This document shows positions 22,934 to 30,559 of a stretch of DNA of 52,612 nucleotides, piece after piece. Location of the stretch: positions 1-52,612 of the forward strand of contig CAJULF010000018.1 of NCBI GenBank assembly GCA_910587135.1, given 5' to 3'. The DNA is from an uncultured Oscillospiraceae bacterium. GTDB lineage: Bacteria; Bacillota; Clostridia; Oscillospirales; Ruminococcaceae. The position numbers were made by a program, and so were the translations under genes. A model generated the notes under the pieces. The model saw only the letters and a list, made by a program, of their open reading frames with translations, was not told the DNA's origin and did no database searches. How positions within the stretch are numbered: position 1 is the stretch's first letter; each line of letters starts with the position of its first letter.

Positions 22934-23673
22934 AAATATTTATTATAATATCTTTGATAATAATACTTTCAGCACCGGCGGCAATTGCTTTTTTCGCCGC
23001 CCGCTCCGCGCTTTACAACATGATAGACAGGCGCATAGAGCGTTTTCAAAGCGAGCTTATCAAAAAGCAGGTGCGGGAAATACAGAATATGTACCGCCAG
23101 GTGCGCGGGTGGCGGCATGACTACCGAAATCATATACTGAACATGAAAATACAGCTTTCCGCAGGAAATTATCAAAAACTGAACGAATATCTGGACGAGC
23201 TTGCGGACGATCTCGACACGGTGGACACGGTAATAAAAACGGGCAATGTCATGGCGGACGCGATACTTAACAGCAAACTGAATATCGCGGAGAAAATGCA
23301 CATTCGGCTGAATGTCAAGGCGAACGTTCCGCCGGGGCTTATCATGAGTGATGTGGAGCTGTGCTCCGTGCTTGGAAATATGCTTGACAACGCAGTGGAA
23401 GCCTGCGCCGCGCTCCCCGAAGCTGAACGATTCATTCGCGTTTATATCGGCAGACTTAAGGGACAGCTTTATCTTTCTGTACAGAATTCCGCGGGAGCGG
23501 TTCGCAAGGAAATGGGCGCTTATCTCTCCACAAAGGACAATACCCGCAGTCACGGCTACGGTTTGTTCAGAATCGACCGCGTTGCAAAAAAATACGGAGG
23601 ATATGTCAATCGGCAGAACGAGGAGGGCGTGTTCGCAACGGAGCTGTTAGTGCCGTTGACCAATTCCGAGTGA
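22930..23673 (+). CDS. GHKL-type sensor histidine kinase (AgrC/SpoOB-like fold), single membrane helix
   Basis: 247 residues from ATG 22930 (ATGA overlap with the preceding stop). One N-terminal transmembrane helix (2-24) replaces the five to seven helices of AgrC-type kinases. The dimerisation/phosphoacceptor helix has WRHDYRNHILNMKIQL (His63 or His68), and the HATPase_c_5 domain has N box NMLDNAVEACAA and G box SHGYGLFRID. With so little sensor region, ligand sensing may fall to the HK's partner protein or occur in the membrane. Confidence 0.88.
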   Translation: MKIFIIISLIIILSAPAAIAFFAARSALYNMIDRRIERFQSELIKKQVREIQNMYRQVRGWRHDYRNHILNMKIQLSAGNYQKLNEYLDELADDLDTVDTVIKTGNVMADAILNSKLNIAEKMHIRLNVKANVPPGLIMSDVELCSVLGNMLDNAVEACAALPEAERFIRVYIGRLKGQLYLSVQNSAGAVRKEMGAYLSTKDNTRSHGYGLFRIDRVAKKYGGYVNRQNEEGVFATELLVPLTNSE

Positions 23674-23703
23674 CCTCGCCGAATTTTGCTGTGCAAAACA
23701 CAT

Positions 23704-23897
23704 CAGCCTGTATATAGGTTGACGAAAAGCATTGATTTAAAAGAATTTCAAAATTCCCGCAAGCACTCTCGGTCGTTCGCTTCGCTCACTCCCTACGAGC
23801 GATTGCGGGAACCGGTCAGAATTTTCTGCGAAAATTCTGACACTTTTTGAAATTCCCTGCGCCGACATTGCGTTGCTGAAACTTTTTCTACAAGCTG
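23704..23897 (+). repeat. R195 element E (divergent hairpins)
   Basis: 194 bp from CAGCCTGTATATAGG to CTACAAGCTG. First hairpin TTCCCGCAA / TTGCGGGAA with a different apical arm, central hairpin GTCAGAATTTTC-TGC-GAAAATTCTGAC. Both stems differ from other copies but still pair. Confidence 0.85.
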
Positions 23898-24082
23898 AAT
23901 TGTTTTTGCTATGCAACACAACGTCATTGCATTAAATTTCAGAAAGTGCGCATTTGCCGAACGGCAAATGCGCACGGTTTCCGCAGTCGCGCAGAGCGAA
24001 ACAAAGTGAAGCGGAGCGTGAGTGCGGAAATTTTGAAATTTTTTAAATAACCCGCTTCGGGTCAGCCTGTATATAAAGGTTG
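23898..24082 (-). repeat. R195 element F
   Basis: Inverted copy with central hairpin GTGCGCATTTGCC-GAAC-GGCAAATGCGCAC. Its right terminus reads TCAGCCTGTATATAAAGGTT GA, the exact reverse complement of the expected TCAACCTTTATATACAGGCT GA, so the last 22 bp appear flipped. Confidence 0.8.
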
Positions 24083-24105
24083 AAACAGGCTCTTAGAGCC
24101 TGTTT
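24083..24105. repeat. Palindrome of M3-type ends
   Basis: AAACAGGCTC-TTA-GAGCCTGTTT: two inverted copies of the M3 end sequence around TTA, with no element between them. It may be an M3 reduced to its ends, between R195 copies F and G. Confidence 0.55.
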
Positions 24106-24297
24106 CAGCTTATAAAAAAGCCTATTTGCAACACAATGTCGTCGCATGAAATTTCAAAAAGTGCGCATTTGCCGAACGGCAAATGCGCACGGTTTCCGCA
24201 GTCACGCAGAGCGAAACGCAGTGAAGCGGAGCGTGAGTGCGGAAATTTTGAAATTTTTTAAATAACCCGCTTTAGGTCAACCTTTATATACAGGCTG
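24106..24297 (-). repeat. R195 element G
   Basis: 192 bp, inverted, from CAGCTTATAAAAAAGCC to CCTTTATATACAGGCTG. Core nearly identical to copy F, so F and G are a recent pair. Confidence 0.85.
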
Positions 24298-24307
24298 CAA
24301 AAGGCTC

Positions 24308-25207
24308 TTACAATCGCTTTAAAAGACCATAAATCTCGTCCCTTTTCGCAAGACCGTCGGAGAATGCTGTTGCGCCGCCGCATGCGGTGCCCAATTTCAG
24401 CGCGTATTCATAATCTCCGTCCGACACACCCGCTATAAATCCTGCGACCATGGAATCCCCCGCGCCCACGGAATTTCTGACCTCTCCGCGGCACGCTCCG
24501 CACCTGTGGAGCGCGCCGCTCTCGTCAATCAGCACCGCGCCGTCACCCGCCATGGAAACCAAAACGTTCACCGCTCCCATTTCTTTTAACTTATATGCGT
24601 GTTCAATGATTTCATCAATGGTTTTAAGCTCCGCGCCGAACATTCCGCCCAGCTCACGGTCATTAGGCTTTACCAGAAAGGGCTTGTATTTCAGCACGTT
24701 CAGCAGAAGCCTCCCGGTGGCGTCAACCACCGTTCTTATTTTCCTGCCGGAAATGTGACGCAGTATCTTCTCATAGGTATCCTCGGGCAGGCTCTCGGGG
24801 ATACTCCCCGCAAGCACCAGCACGTCGCCGTCTTTAAGCCCGCCGAGCTTGCCGTAAAGCTGCGCGGCGGCGCTTTCGGAAATCATCGGACCCTGACCGT
24901 TAATCTCCGTTTCCTCACCCGCCTTTATTTTGACATTTATGCGTGAGCAGCCGCTTTCAAGATGAATAAAATCCGTGTTTACTCCGCGCGAGCGCACTCC
25001 ATCCTCAATTGCTCTGCCCGTAAAGCCCGCCGCAAAGCCCAGCGCGACAGACTTTATCCCAAGCTCCGCCAGCACCAGCGATACATTTATCCCCTTGCCG
25101 CCGAAATATATCTGCTCCGACTTTGCGCGGTTTGTCCCACCCGCAGTCACGCTGTCCAGACGTACCACATAATCTATCGCGGGATTGAAAGTTACGGTAT
25201 ATATCAT
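24308..25207 (-). CDS. fruK: 1-phosphofructokinase
   Basis: 299 residues, PfkB family. The start MIYTVTFNPAIDYVV, the GGKGINVS motif, the substrate loop IKAGEETEINGQGPMI and the C-terminal catalytic NSVGAGDSMVAGFIAG (Asp base) match FruK/LacC-type kinases, which phosphorylate fructose-1-phosphate or tagatose-6-phosphate. AAGGAGC precedes ATG. It lies 31 bp after the TM1266-like gene in the same direction, without a fructose PTS or FruR gene nearby, so its phosphate donor pathway is not visible in this window. Confidence 0.88.
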   Translation of the reverse strand: MIYTVTFNPAIDYVVRLDSVTAGGTNRAKSEQIYFGGKGINVSLVLAELGIKSVALGFAAGFTGRAIEDGVRSRGVNTDFIHLESGCSRINVKIKAGEETEINGQGPMISESAAAQLYGKLGGLKDGDVLVLAGSIPESLPEDTYEKILRHISGRKIRTVVDATGRLLLNVLKYKPFLVKPNDRELGGMFGAELKTIDEIIEHAYKLKEMGAVNVLVSMAGDGAVLIDESGALHRCGACRGEVRNSVGAGDSMVAGFIAGVSDGDYEYALKLGTACGGATAFSDGLAKRDEIYGLLKRL

Positions 25208-25238
25208 CGCAAAAGCTCCTTAAAAGTACATTTTTCGC

Positions 25239-25496
25239 CTATTCGCCGGATATAACGCTCGAAAAAGCAGTCTTAACGTTAATTCCCGAAAGTGCGCCGA
25301 TACGCCCCGCCAGTGTGGATATGGTATCCTGCGGCGCGTCTATGGCAATGCTGATTATGTTTATCTTCCGCTGCTTATACGGGATACCCATTCTGCCGAT
25401 TATGTATTCTCCGTATTCGTGAAGTATCTCGTTAAGCCTTTGCACGGTCTCGCCGTTCTCAACTATAATGCTCATTACCGCTACTCTTGTTGCCAT
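25239..25496 (-). CDS. TM1266-type ACT-like regulator
   Basis: 85 residues with an ACT-like beta-alpha-beta pattern: RVAVMSIIVENGETVQRLNE ILHEYGEYIIGRMGIPY..., INIISIAIDAPQDTISTLAG RIG. This is the small iron-only hydrogenase system regulator family (TM1266-like) usually found next to hydE/hydF/hydG or hydrogenase genes. Here the neighbour is fruK and no hydrogenase maturation gene is in the window. GGAGGAAAG precedes ATG. Confidence 0.8.
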   Translation of the reverse strand: MATRVAVMSIIVENGETVQRLNEILHEYGEYIIGRMGIPYKQRKINIISIAIDAPQDTISTLAGRIGALSGINVKTAFSSVISGE

Positions 25497-25514
25497 ATAT
25501 CTTTCCTCCGTTAT

Positions 25515-25720
25515 TAAGGTAACAACATAATTTAAAAAATTTCAAAATTTCCGCAATCACGCTCCGCTTCACTTTGTTTCGCTTTGAGCAACTGCGGAAA
25601 CCGTCCACATTTGCCGAATGGCAAATGTGGACTTTTTGAAATTTCACGCGCCGACGCTGCGTTGTCAATAGGCTTTTTCTACAAGCCGGAACGTACAAAG
25701 GCTTTGTACGTTGTTGCCTT
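25515..25720. mobile_element. M1 element interrupted by R195 element H
   Basis: M1 ends AAGGTAACAAC (25515-25525) and GTTGTTGCCTT surround an R195 core of ~163 bp (hairpin GTCCACATTTGCC-GAAT-GGCAAATGTGGAC). On the right the palindrome ACGTACAAAGGCTTTGTACG T of M1 is complete; on the left it is absent. Nested insertion followed by loss of the left arm is the simplest reading. Confidence 0.7.
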
Positions 25721-25809
25721 AATGCTTTTCTCATAATCGGGGCGAAACTATCAGAAATCCCGCGCTCTGATTTGTCAAAGCAGCGCTTTGGTATGCGAGG
25801 CTTTACGCT

Positions 25810-26007
25810 TTACTTGCGATCAGGTTCATCTTCAAAGAGCCTGTTTAATTTCAGCTTGCCGCACATCTGTTCATACATGATATTCATAACGGCGAGGTCA
25901 CCCTTGCCGTGTTTTGTGATAAAAACGGGTTCAGAACAGGTATGGCAGTATTCGGAGATCTCATTGTAACTGTTTCGCAGGTCAACGCTCGGTCTTATCA
26001 TCGGCAT
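25810..26007 (-). CDS. Phd/YefM-type antitoxin, no toxin alongside
   Basis: 65 residues: MPMIRPSVDLRNSYNEISEY, then PVFITKHGKGDLAVMNIMYE, the Phd/YefM fold that binds its own promoter and neutralises a RelE/Doc-type toxin. ATG 26007 is preferred because GGGGA lies 7 nt upstream; the frame can extend six codons further. The usual downstream toxin gene is missing: the next 90 bp contain no frame before the R195/M1 element, so the toxin was probably lost, or this is a solitary transcription factor. Confidence 0.8.
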   Translation of the reverse strand: MPMIRPSVDLRNSYNEISEYCHTCSEPVFITKHGKGDLAVMNIMYEQMCGKLKLNRLFEDEPDRK

Positions 26008-26034
26008 ATTTTTATCCCCGATCATTATGTTAAA

Positions 26035-26063
26035 ATTATATCATAATCCCGATATAATGTCAA
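26035..26063 (-). promoter_or_regulatory. Antitoxin promoter with palindromic operator
   Basis: Minus strand: TTGACA at 26058-26063, 17-bp spacer, TATAAT at 26035-26040. ATTATATC-N8-GATATAAT (26035-26058) is a perfect inverted repeat spanning the -10 and spacer, as expected for antitoxin autorepression. Confidence 0.75.
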
Positions 26064-26114
26064 CCGCATTATTCTGAAAAGCGCCGATACATTAAAGTGG
26101 TTTTCGGTCATTCT

Positions 26115-27977
26115 TCAGGCATACAGATTGCCCGCGGTGTCCTTGTAGTATTCCGCCTGGGCTTCCCACAGCGACTTGTATACCCCGCCTTTGACAAGCA
26201 GCGATTCGTGAGAGCCGCGCTCCGCTATGCTGCCGTCCTCCATAACTATTATCTCGTCGCAGAAGCGGCATGATGACAGGCGGTGGGAGATATACACCGC
26301 GGTTTTTGTGCCGACTATCCCGTTGAATTTGGTATAAATATCATGCTCGGAAATAGGGTCGAGCGACGCTGTCGGCTCGTCCAGAATGATAAAGGGAGCA
26401 CTCTTGTATATCGCCCGCGCAAGGCAGAGCTTCTGCGCTTCTCCTCCCGATATCTCCACGCCGTGCTCGTCAAATTGCTTGTAAAGGCAGGTATCTATGC
26501 CGCTCTCCATTTGTGAGAGCCTTTCGCCCAGCCCCGCTTTTATCACGCAGTCTTTTACCCGTTCCCCGTCGTACTCCGTATCCGCGGCGACGTTTTCCGC
26601 TATGCTGAACGAAAACAGCTCGGAATCCTGGAAAACCACCGAGAACAGCGCCATGTAATCCTCGTATTTGTATTTTTTTATATCTATCCCGTTGAGAGTT
26701 ATCATGCCGTCCGTAGGGTCGTAAAGCCTGCACAGCAGCTTTATAAGCGTTGATTTTCCGCAGCCGTTCTTGCCCACCAGCGCCATCTTTTCGCCGATCC
26801 TCCATTTGAGATTTACGTCCTTTAAAACGTACTGCTCCGAATTGGGATATCTGAAATAAACATGGCTGAACTCAAATTCGTATTCGTTGTCGTCACGCTT
26901 TTCGGTGGGGATACTGCCCCGATACTTTTCGTCTGGAATATCAAGAAAGTCATAAACGTACTGCACGAATTCGGTATCTATAAAAATATTGCCAAAGCCG
27001 TTGGTAATGCTGCTAATTCCCTGCCGTATCTTTGAAAAATACATAACAAAGCTTACTATCTCTCCGACGGTCAGTATGCCCGCAACCACTCTCGCCGCCG
27101 CGAAGCCGTACATTATCAGACTTGACGCCATCAACAGCAGACCTATCACAAAATTCATCTCAAAAACGCGCCTCATCGATTTTCTCCAGCCGCTCAGCCT
27201 GCCGTTGACATTGCGCTCGTATTCGCTGCTGATAAGCTCCTGCTCGCTGTAAATACGAACGTCCTTTCCGTTACGATAATTGTGCAGGATATCCTCAAGA
27301 TAGTGTTGCGCAGTTCTTCCGAATTGCAGCAAAGTACGGTTGTTGTTTACATCGGCTAAATATTTATAGGCTCTTTTGCTGTTGTAAAACCATCTGATTA
27401 TTTCGATCAGTATTATTGACGCCGCCACCGCAAGCAGTCCCCACGCCGAGCTTAAAAATCCCACGAACCCCTCAAGCTCCGGAGCGGCTCTGAATGCCAT
27501 CGGCGCGATAATTATAATACCCGCGATACCTGAAACAAGGCCCGACACGCTGTCCAGAAAATAGTATACGAATCTCTGCATTCTTCCTATTCCCTGCTGT
27601 GCACGGTGATGCTGAATATGCGTTTCGGGATTTTCAATATGAACATAATCCATATTGATAATTTTATCCCACATCATTCTGCGCTTGCTTGCGTTATATC
27701 GGAACTGGTGAGAATCCTTGCGCCTGTCCAGCGTTTGCAGCGCGATAAATATCGTTAGCTCTATCGCCGCCGTGACCGCCGTGAAAGCAAATATATCCCG
27801 CCATGGCTGAGCCGTTACCACCATATCTATTATCCTTGACACAATGTAAATATGAAAAAAGCTTTGCACCATATTAAGCAGTTTTCCCGCAGTAATTCGC
27901 GCGATGCGCCCCTTATCCATTTCGTCGGTCATTTTTATGCCGCGCTTTATTATAACGATTTTTTCATTAAAGGTCAT
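26115..27977 (-). CDS. ABC exporter half-transporter, second subunit
   Basis: 620 residues from ATG 27977 (GGGAG 9 nt upstream; overlaps the first subunit by 11 bp). Six predicted membrane helices, then an ATP-binding domain with Walker A GKNGCGKST, signature EISGGEAQKL, Walker B FIILDEPTASLDP and H-loop YISHRLSS. The domain order is that of type IV exporters (lipid, peptide or drug efflux). Together with the upstream gene it should form a heterodimer. Substrate unknown; no peptide precursor or maturation enzyme is adjacent. Confidence 0.9.
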   Translation of the reverse strand: MTFNEKIVIIKRGIKMTDEMDKGRIARITAGKLLNMVQSFFHIYIVSRIIDMVVTAQPWRDIFAFTAVTAAIELTIFIALQTLDRRKDSHQFRYNASKRRMMWDKIINMDYVHIENPETHIQHHRAQQGIGRMQRFVYYFLDSVSGLVSGIAGIIIIAPMAFRAAPELEGFVGFLSSAWGLLAVAASIILIEIIRWFYNSKRAYKYLADVNNNRTLLQFGRTAQHYLEDILHNYRNGKDVRIYSEQELISSEYERNVNGRLSGWRKSMRRVFEMNFVIGLLLMASSLIMYGFAAARVVAGILTVGEIVSFVMYFSKIRQGISSITNGFGNIFIDTEFVQYVYDFLDIPDEKYRGSIPTEKRDDNEYEFEFSHVYFRYPNSEQYVLKDVNLKWRIGEKMALVGKNGCGKSTLIKLLCRLYDPTDGMITLNGIDIKKYKYEDYMALFSVVFQDSELFSFSIAENVAADTEYDGERVKDCVIKAGLGERLSQMESGIDTCLYKQFDEHGVEISGGEAQKLCLARAIYKSAPFIILDEPTASLDPISEHDIYTKFNGIVGTKTAVYISHRLSSCRFCDEIIVMEDGSIAERGSHESLLVKGGVYKSLWEAQAEYYKDTAGNLYA

Positions 27978-29841
27978 TTTGTATGCTCCCTTCGTTATAG
28001 TAGCTGCTCTGCATTTTAAACAGCTCCGCATATGTCCCGCCAAGCTCCATAAGCTCCGCGTGAGTACCCTCTTCGGCTATACCGCCGTCCGCTATCAGGA
28101 TTATTCTGTCGCAGAAACGGGTGGAAGCAAGTCTGTGAGAAATAAATACGCTGGATTTATCCTTTGCGAACTGTGCGTAGCTCAGATACATTTCCTGCTC
28201 TGCAATGGGGTCGAGCGCCGCCGTAGGCTCGTCAAGAAGCAGCACGGGCGCGTCCTTGTACAGCGCCTTTGCCAGCGCCAGCTTCTGCATTTGTCCGCCC
28301 GAAAGGTCGGTCGCATCATCGTACACGGTTTTGCACAGGCGGGTGTGCTCCTTTTCGGGCAGGCTCATCACCTTTTCATAGATACCCGATTTTTTCATGC
28401 AGTCGTGTAATCTCCGATAATCGGTATCCTCGGCTTTTCTTCCCGAAATATTCTCCGCTATCGTTACGGGCAGCACGCCGATATCCTGAAAAACCGAGCT
28501 GAACAGCTTGAAATATTCAAGGCGGTTAAACGCGTTTACGGGAGTGCCGTTAAGAAGTATCTCCCCCTCTGTCGGCTCATACAGCCCGCACATCAGCTTT
28601 ATAAGAGTAGTCTTGCCCGCTCCGTTAAGTCCCACCACAGCCAGTCTTTCTCCCTTATTCAGCCTGAATGAGATGTTTTTGATTGTGGGATTTTCCGCAC
28701 CGGAATAAGTATAGCTCACATTTCGGAACTCTATCTCGCATTTCCCATCGGGAAGTGCCTTCCCCGCGGGAGCGGCAGAGCAGTCTTCCATCTCCAGATA
28801 TTCCCTCGCGTAACAGATATTATTGGAAAGCCACTGATAAGCGCTTATCTTGTCGCACCATTGCATTACTGCGTCCGACAACATAAATATGGAGTTGAAA
28901 TACAGCACGAAATCCCCCGCGCCTATCTGCCCGTCTATCACGAGCCATATTACATATATATCAGCCGCGAAATTCCCTATCCCTCCGACGATCTGACCCA
29001 GAACATTATGATACCAAGACCATTCGTCCTGCTGCTCATACCAGTTCAATCGCTTGGCAAAAACCCGCTTGTAGACCTTTTCAAGCCAACGCTGCATTCC
29101 GAATATGCGGATATCCTTAGCGGCGCTGAAATCCGAATCCGTGCCGATATAGGTTATATATTCAAGCTGTCGGTCAAATGTCTGCCAGTTGTCCGCCATA
29201 TTCCACACCCACTGCATTTTGTGTTTATTGATATAATACCTCGCCACCGTGGGAATTCCGATAACCGGCACCAGCAGCGGATTCAGCATGGAGAGTATGC
29301 CGCCGAAAGAGAGCACGGCAAACGCGGATAGCAGCGTATCCCTTAGAATATCAAGCGCTGAATTGCTCATGACGTTTGCGGCGGTCCGGGATTTTTGGAG
29401 CATATCGTTGATTTTGGGGTTCTCTGTCTTTTCATATCCGAGAAACATTTTCTTGCGCATGAGCCTGCCGGAAATCGAATAGCTGAACTGATTTTTCCCA
29501 ACCATATCCGAATACATAGTGCAGCAGTAAATAAAGAACGAGGCAATCTGCCCGACTGCTATCACCGCCGCAGCGGTAAGTCCCGTTCCTACCGATATAT
29601 CAAGCGCGAACTCAATGACCAGCTTATCCGTATAGGTAAGACACAGTGCGTTCGCCATGTTCATGACCACGCTCATTAGCATTGCGGCAAACATTCCCCG
29701 CGAATTTCTCCATGTATCCCCGAGAACATAAAGCATATTGCTCGCCACGCCGTACTTCATTTTCTTCTGCTCCTCGGAGTATTTGCGCCCTGCTTCGGCG
29801 CGCTTTTCTTTTGTGTATTTCGCGATTTTTACCCTGTTCAT
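27967..29841 (-). CDS. ABC exporter half-transporter, first subunit
   Basis: 624 residues. An extra ~40-residue basic N-terminus (MNRVKIAKYTKEKRAEAGRK) precedes six membrane helices and the nucleotide-binding domain: Walker A GLNGAGKTT, signature LSGGQMQKL, Walker B VLLLDEPTAALDP, H-loop FISHRLAS. Both subunits keep a catalytic Glu after Walker B, so both sites could hydrolyse ATP. AAGGAGG lies directly before ATG. The mRNA leader contains a long perfect hairpin (29858-29934), and the promoter looks activator-dependent (30003-30066). Confidence 0.9.
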   Translation of the reverse strand: MNRVKIAKYTKEKRAEAGRKYSEEQKKMKYGVASNMLYVLGDTWRNSRGMFAAMLMSVVMNMANALCLTYTDKLVIEFALDISVGTGLTAAAVIAVGQIASFFIYCCTMYSDMVGKNQFSYSISGRLMRKKMFLGYEKTENPKINDMLQKSRTAANVMSNSALDILRDTLLSAFAVLSFGGILSMLNPLLVPVIGIPTVARYYINKHKMQWVWNMADNWQTFDRQLEYITYIGTDSDFSAAKDIRIFGMQRWLEKVYKRVFAKRLNWYEQQDEWSWYHNVLGQIVGGIGNFAADIYVIWLVIDGQIGAGDFVLYFNSIFMLSDAVMQWCDKISAYQWLSNNICYAREYLEMEDCSAAPAGKALPDGKCEIEFRNVSYTYSGAENPTIKNISFRLNKGERLAVVGLNGAGKTTLIKLMCGLYEPTEGEILLNGTPVNAFNRLEYFKLFSSVFQDIGVLPVTIAENISGRKAEDTDYRRLHDCMKKSGIYEKVMSLPEKEHTRLCKTVYDDATDLSGGQMQKLALAKALYKDAPVLLLDEPTAALDPIAEQEMYLSYAQFAKDKSSVFISHRLASTRFCDRIILIADGGIAEEGTHAELMELGGTYAELFKMQSSYYNEGSIQNDL

Positions 29842-29857
29842 AATGCCTCCTTATTTT

Positions 29858-29934
29858 AAATTTTCCGCGACCCGCCCGCCAAGGTTCGCCCCGCTGCGCG
29901 AAGCAAACCTTGGCGGGCGGGTCGCGGAAAATTT
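29858..29934 (-). promoter_or_regulatory. 29-bp perfect hairpin in the ABC exporter leader
   Basis: AAATTTTCCGCGACCC at 29858 onwards pairs for 29 bp with the segment ending GGGTCGCGGAAAATTT at 29934, with a 19-nt loop. On the sense strand the hairpin ends 5 nt before the AAGGAGG of the first subunit. The (G)GAAATTTTCCGC and GCGGAAAATTT arms resemble the outer stem of R5U elements, so this may be a simplified member. It could attenuate transcription or mask the ribosome site. Confidence 0.7.
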
Positions 29935-30002
29935 CCTGCAAGGGCGTTGCGCGGCTCTGAGCCCCCGTGCCTTTTGATACGCCCCTTTTGTTTTCTGTGC
30001 TT

Positions 30003-30066
30003 ATTATAACATAAAAAACACTCTTTGTGTTGGTTTCGGAACGAATGGTATAAATACGGAACGAAT
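30003..30066 (-). promoter_or_regulatory. Activator-type promoter of the ABC exporter operon
   Basis: Minus strand: TATAAT at 30003-30008 in an extended TGTTATAAT context, but the -35 position (30026-30031) reads AACACA, a poor match, inside the dyad AACACAAAGAGTGTT. Immediately upstream are two direct repeats of ATTCGTTCCG (30037-30046 and 30057-30066) exactly 20 bp apart, on one face of the helix. This is the arrangement of LytTR-type or similar activators. Confidence 0.6.
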
Positions 30067-30085
30067 TGCACTTTTGTTCTTTTTT

Positions 30086-30122
30086 AAGGCAACACCGCAC
30101 GGGCTTTGTGCGGTGTTGCCTT
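30086..30122. mobile_element. M1 element reduced to its inverted ends
   Basis: 37 bp: AAGGCAACACCGCAC, a short loop, GTGCGGTGTTGCCTT. The entire interior of M1 is gone, leaving a strong hairpin upstream of the exporter promoter that can act as a bidirectional terminator. Confidence 0.7.
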
Positions 30123-30175
30123 GATTTGCGGCGGCATTCAAAGGTGCTGTCCACAAGAAAAGAATATAAATTCAA

Positions 30176-30386
30176 CAGACTGTATATAAAGGTTGACCAA
30201 AATTTGATTATTAAAAAAATTTCAAAATTTCCGCTAAGCATACTCCGCTTTACTTCGTTCCGAAAGTTTTGCGCAAATTGTAAAAAATCGCCAGAAGGTA
30301 AAACCTCCGCGCTGCGTAAATCTCTGCGACTTTTTGAAATTTTATGCGCCGACATTGCACAGCATATAAGCTTTCTCTACAAGCTG
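30176..30386 (+). repeat. R195 element I (degenerate)
   Basis: Starts CAGACTGTATATAAAGGTTG ACC and ends CTCTACAAGCTG. The first hairpin arm TTTCCGCTAAGCATACTCCG is kept but its partner and the central hairpin have decayed. Confidence 0.75.
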
Positions 30387-30425
30387 AAATCAAGTCAAAA
30401 CTTTTTGTTCGGTTCACTGAATAAT

Positions 30426-30441
30426 TTACATAAATATGTAA
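30426..30441. promoter_or_regulatory. 16-bp palindrome upstream of cstA-like gene
   Basis: TTACATAAATATGTAA is a perfect inverted repeat about 120 bp before the start codon; possible operator. I see no convincing promoter hexamers adjacent to it. Confidence 0.4.
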
Positions 30442-30559
30442 GACAATACAAACACATTTATAAATTTTACTGTTGCCGCCGAATGCAAGTATCGCTGCCG
30501 AATAGTTACCTGCTGTACATCCCCGAAAGCGCAAACAGTTTTGATGTGGAGTGATTTTA

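Noticed and set aside
23682..23921. Palindromic target duplication around R195 copy E
   Set aside because: TTTTGC-TGT-GCAAAA on the left resembles the right flank, but that flank is also explained as the start of copy F, so the evidence is ambiguous.
27904..28410. Plus-strand open frames across the ABC exporter genes
   Set aside because: They are antisense to strongly supported ATP-binding domains and carry no motif.
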